Source of the DNA: Actinomycetota bacterium
GTDB taxonomy: Bacteria; Actinomycetota; Thermoleophilia; UBA2241
Direction of reading: 5' to 3'
Assembly (NCBI GenBank): GCA_003158705.1
Contig: PMKX01000033.1
Span: 1-5,326, forward strand
DNA length: 5,326 bases
Part shown: piece by piece, positions 1 through 4,517 of the stretch
Position numbering within the stretch: the first letter of the stretch is position 1
Layout of the letters: the number at the start of each line of letters is the position of its first letter
Translations under genes and position numbers: made by a program
Notes under the pieces: generated by a model
Seen by the model: the letters and a program-made list of their open reading frames with translations, nothing else
Told to the model about the DNA's origin: nothing
The model's database searches: none

Positions 1-1
1 G

Positions 2-847
2 TACATGGAGAAGCACTCGGTGTCACGCCTCGTCGGCTCGCCGCCGGGCTACGTCGGTCACGAGGAAGGCGGCCAGCTCACCGAGATCGTGCGCCGCAAG
101 CCCTACAGCGTGGTGCTCCTCGACGAGGTCGAGAAGGCGCACCCCGACGTGTTCAACATCCTCCTGCAGATCCTCGAGGATGGGCGCCTCACCGACGCCC
201 AGGGGCGCGCGGTCGATTTCCGCAACACCATTCTCATCATGACCAGCAACATCGGCGCCGAGACCATCTCCAAGAACATGCCTCTGGGCTTTGTGCAGAG
301 CGGCAAGGCCGGCATCAGCTACAAGGAGATGAAGGCGCGCATCACGAGCGAGCTCAAGAAGGTCTTCCGGCCCGAATTCCTCAACCGGGTGGACGAAGTC
401 ATCGTCTTCCACAAGCTCAGCAAGGAAGAGATCTGCACCATCGTCGACCTGCTCATGGCGCGCCTCCAGCAGCGCATCGGCACCAACAACGTCGCTCTCC
501 AGCTCACCGATGCCGGCCGCGACCTGCTGGTCGAGAAGGGCTACGACCCCGCGCTCGGGGCACGGCCCCTGCGGCGTGCCATTCAGCGCTTCATCGAGGA
601 CAAGCTCGCCGACGCGATGCTGGAGAAGCCGTTCCCACAGGGCACGGTGGTGGTCGTGGACAGCGACGGCGAGGATTCCATCCTCACGGTCGACGGGGAG
701 CGCATCGGCGGCAGCGTCGAGCTGCCCCTGGTCGGCATCGACGAGCCGACGCTCGACGATGCTTCAGTCGGCGAGGCCGCCGCTGTAGGCGGACGCCGCA
801 AGCACGACGACGCATCGTCCGTCGAGGCCTCGAGCGACCCGACCTAG
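2..847 (+). CDS. clpC: ATP-dependent Clp protease ATP-binding subunit ClpC, C-terminal part (5' truncated by window)
   Basis: This is the second AAA+ module and C-terminus of a ClpC/Hsp100 unfoldase, which threads substrates into the ClpP peptidase in the cytoplasm. The window opens just after where the D2 Walker A should be. Numbering visible residues from Y1, the sequence shows the pore loop GYVGHEEGG (16-24), Walker B VVLLDEVEKAH (37-47), sensor-1 IMTSN (79-83), the arginine-finger region FRPEFLNR (122-129) and sensor-2 GARPLRR (186-192). The tripeptide LGF in NMPLGF (92-97) is the ClpP-docking loop, so this is a protease partner, unlike ClpB. The D2 small domain ends near residue 232. About 45 further residues form a low-complexity Asp/Ser/Ala-rich tail. 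The stop is TAG at 845-847, followed closely by radA. ClpE is the main alternative, but the motif wording matches ClpC best. Confidence 0.96.
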   Translation, partial: YMEKHSVSRLVGSPPGYVGHEEGGQLTEIVRRKPYSVVLLDEVEKAHPDVFNILLQILEDGRLTDAQGRAVDFRNTILIMTSNIGAETISKNMPLGFVQSGKAGISYKEMKARITSELKKVFRPEFLNRVDEVIVFHKLSKEEICTIVDLLMARLQQRIGTNNVALQLTDAGRDLLVEKGYDPALGARPLRRAIQRFIEDKLADAMLEKPFPQGTVVVVDSDGEDSILTVDGERIGGSVELPLVGIDEPTLDDASVGEAAAVGGRRKHDDASSVEASSDPT

Positions 848-855
848 CGTCTGCC

Positions 856-2280
856 GTGCCCAAGCGGCAGAGCGTCTTCGTATGTAGCCAGTGTGGCCGC
901 CACGAGGCGAAGTGGCTTGGCCACTGCCCCGATTGCCAGACCTGGGACTCCTTCGTCGAAGAGACGCTCGCCACGTCCCCCGGCGGGGTGGGCCGCGCCC
1001 GGCGCAAAGCCAGAGGCGCCGCCGGCCATGTGACCTCCGTGTCTCTTTCCGACGTCACCTCGTCGGCGCAGCAGCGCTTCTCATCCGGCACCGCCGAGCT
1101 GGATCGCGTGCTCGGCGGCGGCATCGTGCCGGGCTCACTGGTGCTGGTCGGGGGCGAGCCCGGCATAGGCAAGAGCACGCTGCTTCTGCAGGTGCTCGAC
1201 CACGTTGCCGGCGAGAGGCCCGTTCTGCTCGTCTGTGGCGAGGAGTCGGCGGCGCAGATCCGCATGCGTGCCGAGCGCATCTGCGCCTCCCCGGGCAGCA
1301 TACGTGTACTGGCCGAGACGGAGCTTGAGACGGTGATGGCCGCCCTGGACCAGGAGCGCCCGGAGCTGGTCGTGGTGGACTCCGTGCAGACGCTCTACAG
1401 CGACGATCTGAGCTCGGCGCCGGGCAGCGTGAGCCAGGTGCGTGAGGCCGCCGGGCGCTTGTTGCGCCTGGCCAAGCAGTCGGGCGCAGCGGTGTTCCTG
1501 GTCGGGCACGTGACCAAAGACGGCGCCATCGCGGGCCCGCGGGTGCTGGAGCACATGGTCGACACGGTGCTGCAGTTCGAGGGCGACAAAGATCGCTTCT
1601 TCCGCATCCTGAGGGCGGCCAAGAACCGCTTCGGCTCCACCAACGAGTTGGGCGTCTTCGAGATGAGCGAGGCCGGCCTGCGGCCGGTGCCCGACCCCTC
1701 GCAGCTGTTTGCCGGCGAGGGGTCGCCGGCTGCGGGCTCGGCGTTGCACGTCGCCGTCGAGGGCACGCGCTGCTTTCTGGTGGAAGTGCAGGCTCTGGTG
1801 GCCACGACCGAGCTCGCCCTGCCGCGGCGCGTGACCACCGGCTTCGACCGCAACCGCCTGGCCATGATCGTCGCCGTCCTCGGCCGACACGCGAGCCTGC
1901 CTTTGTCATCCTCCGACGTTTTTGTTAATATTGCTGGTGGGATCCACGTCGAAGAGCCTGCGGCCGATCTCGCCGTTGCGGTGGCGATTGCATCCGCCAG
2001 TCGCAATGTGCCTCTACCGGCCGGGGCGGCGCTGTTTGGGGAGATTGGTCTAACGGGCGAGGTACGTTCCTCTAGCCAACCCGAACGCCGGTATGCCGAG
2101 GCGACGAGAGTCGGACGCTCGGCAGTCGTCATGGCGCGTGGCGATGCCGGTCGCGTGGGTCCGCAGAAGTCGTCGGCCGTCGGGGTCGCGACCGTGAGAA
2201 GTGCCCTGTCCAGCCTGCTAGGCACCGTCTCCCCGGCGCCGGTGGCGCCTGGGAACCAGAGCGACGAGCGAGGGGTGTGA
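856..2280 (+). CDS. radA: DNA repair protein RadA/Sms
   Basis: RadA is a RecA-like ATPase that acts as a branch-migration helicase in homologous recombination and repair. The 474 residues match the usual family length. The N-terminal zinc finger is C10-x2-C13 with C24-x2-C27. The RecA-like core carries Walker A GEPGIGKST (100-108), Walker B LVVVDS (171-176) and the family-defining KNRFG motif (256-260). The C-terminal Lon-protease-like domain includes EEPAADLAVA (366-375) and GEIGLTGEVR (395-404). The GTG start gives the expected N-terminus (MPKRQSVFVCSQCG). No good Shine-Dalgarno sequence precedes it; clpC stops 8 nt upstream, so translation may depend on coupling. The stop overlaps the ribosome-binding region of carD. 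Codon use changes over roughly 1918-2120, with seven consecutive T-ending codons, but the protein motifs there remain intact. Confidence 0.98.
   Translation: MPKRQSVFVCSQCGRHEAKWLGHCPDCQTWDSFVEETLATSPGGVGRARRKARGAAGHVTSVSLSDVTSSAQQRFSSGTAELDRVLGGGIVPGSLVLVGGEPGIGKSTLLLQVLDHVAGERPVLLVCGEESAAQIRMRAERICASPGSIRVLAETELETVMAALDQERPELVVVDSVQTLYSDDLSSAPGSVSQVREAAGRLLRLAKQSGAAVFLVGHVTKDGAIAGPRVLEHMVDTVLQFEGDKDRFFRILRAAKNRFGSTNELGVFEMSEAGLRPVPDPSQLFAGEGSPAAGSALHVAVEGTRCFLVEVQALVATTELALPRRVTTGFDRNRLAMIVAVLGRHASLPLSSSDVFVNIAGGIHVEEPAADLAVAVAIASASRNVPLPAGAALFGEIGLTGEVRSSSQPERRYAEATRVGRSAVVMARGDAGRVGPQKSSAVGVATVRSALSSLLGTVSPAPVAPGNQSDERGV
2271..2275 (+). promoter_or_regulatory. Shine-Dalgarno sequence of carD
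   Basis: AGGGG lies 9 nt before the TTG at 2285, inside the last codons of radA. It decides the carD start: no ATG or GTG lies in frame nearby, and TTG gives the family-typical N-terminus. Confidence 0.7.
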
Positions 2281-2284
2281 GGCC

Positions 2285-2815
2285 TTGTACGAGGTCGGCG
2301 ATAAGGTTGTGTACCCACACCATGGGGCAGGCAAGATCATGAAGATCGAGCAGAAGGAAGTGCTCGGTCAGTATAGGGACTACCTCACCATCCAGATCCT
2401 GCACAACGACATGACCGTGATGGTCCCTGTCGAGAACGCGGATCGTGCCGGTTTGCGCAGGGTGGTCGATGCCGATGTCGTCGAGGAGGTCCTGGCGGTC
2501 CTGCGCGGTCACCCGACCAAGATGCCCAAGAACTGGAGCCGGCGCTACAAGCACAACCGTGACAAGCTCAAGACCGGCGACATCTTCGAGGTGGCCGAAG
2601 TGGTCCGCAACCTGGCTGTGCGCTACGCCGACAAAGGTCTCTCCACGGGCGAGAAGCAGATGTTCTCCAAGGCCAAGAAGATACTCGCCAGCGAGCTCAT
2701 GTACGCGCGCAACTTCAGCGAAGAGGAGGCGACGCTGTTCCTTGAGAACGTGCTCGGCGACATCCATGTCGAGCAGGTTCCCGCGGAGGCGCAGGAGGCC
2801 GCCTCGGTCGTCTAG
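2285..2815 (+). CDS. carD: CarD family transcriptional regulator
   Basis: CarD binds the RNA polymerase beta subunit and stabilises the open promoter complex, affecting rRNA and many housekeeping promoters. The 176 residues are close to the roughly 160-residue mycobacterial protein. The N-terminal RNAP-interaction (Tudor-like) domain begins YEVGDKVVYPHHGAGKI (2-18) and ends near MVPVENADRAGLR (46-58). The helical DNA-binding domain begins around PKNWSRRYKHNRDKL (81-95); W84 sits where mycobacterial CarD has the tryptophan that wedges into the upstream edge of the transcription bubble. KGLSTGEKQMFSKAKKIL (117-134) is also family-typical. The start is TTG, 4 nt after the radA stop, with AGGGG 9 nt upstream. 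A short divergent tail (about 163-176) follows the last helix. Being in the clpC-radA operon could tie its level to stress expression, which is inference. Confidence 0.96.
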   Translation: MYEVGDKVVYPHHGAGKIMKIEQKEVLGQYRDYLTIQILHNDMTVMVPVENADRAGLRRVVDADVVEEVLAVLRGHPTKMPKNWSRRYKHNRDKLKTGDIFEVAEVVRNLAVRYADKGLSTGEKQMFSKAKKILASELMYARNFSEEEATLFLENVLGDIHVEQVPAEAQEAASVV

Positions 2816-2816
2816 C

Positions 2817-2921
2817 GTGGTGGCAGCCGCGGGCAGGAAAGCAAGCGCCGTGGTCTGCGCCGTCGCAGTCGCCTCGCACCTGTCATCCGCCTCGGTCAAG
2901 CCTGCGGAGCCGGCACGGTGA
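2817..2921 (+). CDS. Possible 34-residue leader or coupling ORF upstream of ispD
   Basis: A GTG one base after the carD stop opens a 34-codon frame. Its TGA (2919-2921) overlaps the ispD GTG (2918-2920) as GTGA, a classic termination-reinitiation geometry. The peptide has a basic start (GRK), an Ala/Val-rich hydrophobic stretch around VVCAVAVA, and a polar end (SVKPAEPAR). It looks vaguely like a short signal peptide, but GC-rich DNA often yields Ala/Val/Arg peptides by chance. No well-spaced Shine-Dalgarno is present; AGGAGG at 2793-2798 is 18 nt away and within carD. The frame is the same one that runs out of frame through carD, so carD ribosomes could also reach it by slipping or reinitiating. 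No homologue is recognised. Confidence 0.25.
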   Translation: MVAAAGRKASAVVCAVAVASHLSSASVKPAEPAR

Positions 2922-2934
2922 CCGGCTCGCGGGC
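2900..2934 (+). promoter_or_regulatory. Predicted RNA hairpin enclosing the ispD ribosome-binding site and start codon
   Basis: Bases 2907-2913 (GAGCCGG) pair perfectly with 2922-2928 (CCGGCTC) around the 8-nt loop CACGGTGA. With G2906 bulged, pairing continues from 2905-2900 against 2929-2934, including one T-G wobble, for about 13 pairs in all. The ispD GTG (2918-2920) lies in the loop and its GGAG (2906-2909) is in the stem. The structure is read directly; that it represses initiation is inference. It lacks a T-run, so it is a poor candidate for an intrinsic terminator. Confidence 0.5.
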
Positions 2935-3670
2935 AGCCGCTTCGGGTGGCCCTTCGTTCGACCCTTCCCAGGCGCCGGTGTGGGCCGTCGTGGCGGCGGC
3001 CGGAGAGAGCCGGCGCATGGGTCTGCCGGACGGCGAGTCCAAACAGTTCCTCCTGCTAGGCGGCGTGCCCATCCTCAGCCACTGCGTGCGCCGCCTGTTG
3101 GCCATTCCCCAGATCGCCGGCGTCGTCGTGGTCCTGCACCCATCGCACACCATCCGCTTCGCCAACGAGCTGGTCTGCTTCGATGACGCCAAGCCTCTGC
3201 TCATCGCCGAGGGTGGCCGTCAGCGCGGCGACTCGGTGCGCGCGGGCTTGCTGCAGGTGCCGAGCGACGCGCCGGTCATCGCCGTACACGACGGCGCTCG
3301 GCCGTTGTTCTCCAAGCACGTGTTCGAGCGCTGTCTAGCGGCCCTCACTCACGCCGACGGCGCCGTGCCCGGATGCGCCGTCAGTGACACCCTCAAGCGC
3401 ACTGCCGGCGGCGGCGCCGTGCAGACGACTGTCGACCGCGAGTCGCTGTGGGCCGTGCAGACGCCGCAACTCTTCCGCGCCGCCGCCCTGCGGGCCGTCT
3501 ATGAGCAGCCCCAGCCCGGCGGCGCCACCGACGACGCCGCCCTGCTCGAGCAGGGCGGCTTCAACGTGGTCGTCGTGCCCTCCACACCGGCCAACGTGAA
3601 GATCACCACTCCGGCGGACCTGCCGCTGGCCGGCGCGCTGCTGAGCTGGGAGACCGAGGCTGATATCTAG
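2918..3670 (+). CDS. ispD: 2-C-methyl-D-erythritol 4-phosphate cytidylyltransferase
   Basis: IspD transfers CMP from CTP to MEP, giving CDP-methylerythritol, the third step of the MEP isoprenoid pathway in the cytoplasm. The 250 residues fit the family (about 230) plus a Ser/Ala/Pro-rich N-terminal extension of about 20. Visible motifs are the CTP-binding AAAGESRRMG (26-35) with K42 of SKQFLLL, EGGRQRGDSVRAGL (98-111), VHDGARP (123-129), the TPQLF segment (182-186), TDDAALLE (204-211) and NVKITTPADL (226-235), whose K228 matches the conserved substrate-site lysine. The GTG at 2918 is the first ordinary start codon after the in-frame carD stop (only a CTG precedes it), and GGAG lies 8 nt before it. 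Both elements sit in a predicted hairpin. Its 3' end overlaps the inferred ispF start by 11 nt. Confidence 0.97.
   Translation: MTGSRAAASGGPSFDPSQAPVWAVVAAAGESRRMGLPDGESKQFLLLGGVPILSHCVRRLLAIPQIAGVVVVLHPSHTIRFANELVCFDDAKPLLIAEGGRQRGDSVRAGLLQVPSDAPVIAVHDGARPLFSKHVFERCLAALTHADGAVPGCAVSDTLKRTAGGGAVQTTVDRESLWAVQTPQLFRAAALRAVYEQPQPGGATDDAALLEQGGFNVVVVPSTPANVKITTPADLPLAGALLSWETEADI
3648..3653 (+). promoter_or_regulatory. Shine-Dalgarno sequence of ispF
   Basis: GGGAGA sits within the 3' end of ispD, 6 nt before CTG at 3660 and 9 nt before ATA at 3663. It supports initiation here and not at the internal GTG at 3720, which would delete catalytic residues. Confidence 0.55.
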
Positions 3671-4139
3671 GGTCGGCATCGGCTACGACGCGCACCGCTT
3701 CGCCGCCGGCCGCCGCCTGGTGCTGGCCGGTGTCGAGATCGACTACCCGCGCGGCCTGGCGGGCCATTCCGACGCCGACGTGGTCGCGCACGCCGTCATC
3801 GATGCGCTCCTGGGCGCCGCCGGGCTCGACGACATCGGCACACTGTTCCCCGACAGCGACGCCGCCTTCGCCGGTGCCGACAGCCTCGAGCTGCTACGGC
3901 TGGTGATGGCACGCGTGGGCGCGGCGGGCTGGCAGGTGGGCAACGTGGACGTGGTCGTGGTCTGCCAGGAGCCGCGCCTGGCGGCCTACAGGGCGTCTAT
4001 GAGGGCGGGGCTGGCGGCGGCCTTGGGCACGGCGCCGGAGGCTGTGGGCGTCAAGGCGACGACCACTGAAGGTATGGGGTTCGAAGGCCGCGGCGAGGGT
4101 GTGGCGGCCACGGCCGTCTGCCTGCTCGAGCGAGCCTAG
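3660..4139 (+). CDS. ispF: 2-C-methyl-D-erythritol 2,4-cyclodiphosphate synthase, non-canonical start
   Basis: IspF is the trimeric metal-dependent enzyme that cyclises CDP-ME 2-phosphate to MEcPP with release of CMP, in the MEP pathway with IspD. From CTG at 3660 the protein has 159 residues, the same as E. coli IspF. Metal ligands are D10 and H12 in GIGYDAHRF (6-14) and H44 in DADVVAHAV (38-46). Other conserved parts are LAGHSDAD (33-40), DIGTLFPD and the C-terminal KATTTEGMGFEGRGEG signature. The frame is open only after TGA at 3642-3644. Between that stop and GIGYDAHR there is no ATG, GTG or TTG; the only candidates are CTG 3660 and ATA 3663, both behind GGGAGA. GTG at 3720 would remove D10 and H12. 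A fusion to ispD by frameshifting, or a sequence error, is possible. Product is certain; the exact start is not. Confidence 0.95.
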   Translation: MISRVGIGYDAHRFAAGRRLVLAGVEIDYPRGLAGHSDADVVAHAVIDALLGAAGLDDIGTLFPDSDAAFAGADSLELLRLVMARVGAAGWQVGNVDVVVVCQEPRLAAYRASMRAGLAAALGTAPEAVGVKATTTEGMGFEGRGEGVAATAVCLLERA

Positions 4140-4157
4140 CAGGCGCCCGGCGCCGGA

Positions 4158-4397
4158 CTACTTCTCGGCGTCGGGCTCGTCGGGCTTCTTCTCTGCAGCT
4201 TCCTTGGCCGCCGGCTCCTTCTGCGAGTCGCCTTGCTCCAGCTTCTTGGGCTCCGGCTCGTCGCCCTTCAGGCCGCTTCTGAACCCGCGGACGCTTTGTC
4301 CGATGGACTTGCTCAGCGCCGGCAGACGCTTGGCGCCGAACAGCAGCACGACGATCGCCAAGACGATCAGCAGTTCCGGCCAGCCGATGGCACCCAT
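4158..4397 (-). CDS. tatA: Sec-independent protein translocase subunit TatA
   Basis: TatA is the pore-forming component of the twin-arginine translocase, which exports folded proteins across the cytoplasmic membrane. The 79-residue product has the standard layout: a short N-terminus, one transmembrane helix with a polar residue near its start (E8; helix about 7-20), the F20-G21 hinge of LLFGAKRLP, an amphipathic helix (about 22-43, LSKSIGQSVRGFRSGLKG), and a charged Lys/Glu/Pro-rich tail. TatB is the alternative, but the short length and the KRLPALSKSIGQSVRGFR wording favour TatA/TatE. The ATG at 4397-4395 is preceded by a purine-rich GAGAGAG, a weak Shine-Dalgarno. No tatC is visible. It is convergent with ispF, with 18 nt between the stop codons, and lies downstream of mobAB on the same strand. 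Confidence 0.93.
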   Translation of the reverse strand: MGAIGWPELLIVLAIVVLLFGAKRLPALSKSIGQSVRGFRSGLKGDEPEPKKLEQGDSQKEPAAKEAAEKKPDEPDAEK

Positions 4398-4432
4398 GTG
4401 GCTCTCTCTCGTCGCGGTTGCGTTTCTCGCGG

Positions 4433-4461
4433 AGTATGCGCCACTTGTCGGGCTTGTTCAA
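4433..4461 (-). promoter_or_regulatory. Candidate sigma-70-type promoter for tatA
   Basis: On the minus strand a -35-like TTGAAC (4461-4456) and a -10-like CATACT (4438-4433) are separated by exactly 17 nt. Each matches 4 of 6 consensus bases. Transcription would start near 4426, about 28 nt before the tatA ATG. It would allow tatA expression apart from mobAB. Confidence 0.4.
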
Positions 4462-4475
4462 CGGGGCCCAAGCCC
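4450..4475. repeat. 7-bp inverted repeat in the mobAB-tatA gap
   Basis: GGGCTTG (4450-4456) and CAAGCCC (4469-4475) are perfect inverted copies with a 12-nt spacer. A smaller GCCC-AGT-GGGC palindrome overlaps the right arm (4472-4482). On the minus strand it lies about 42 nt after the mobAB stop and overlaps the -35 of the candidate tatA promoter. It could be a hairpin ending mobAB transcription, though no T-run follows, or an operator. The rest of the 120-nt gap shows nothing else. Confidence 0.35.
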
Positions 4476-4517
4476 AGTGGGCGGGGCAGCATTCGCGCCG
4501 CCGGCAGGGCGGCCTAC

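Noticed and set aside
684..2318. Long minus-strand frames opposite clpC and radA (for example 684-1301, 1055-1909, 1395-2318)
   Set aside because: They lie antisense to clear clpC and radA coding sequence, have Arg/Pro/Ala-rich composition and no recognisable motif. GC-rich genes routinely give such open antisense frames.
2816..2917. carD-ispD gap as an intrinsic terminator site separating two operons
   Set aside because: The only strong hairpin is centred on the ispD start codon and has no T-run after it. A start-site structure fits better than termination.
3720..4139. ispF starting at GTG 3720 (139 residues)
   Set aside because: It would remove the conserved GIGYDAHRF segment with two metal ligands, although the reading frame and similarity continue upstream to 3660.
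4142..4154. GGCGCC-C-GGCGCC as a bidirectional terminator between ispF and tatA
   Set aside because: The one-base centre forces a very short stem, and no T-run follows on either strand. It may be only GC-rich repetition.
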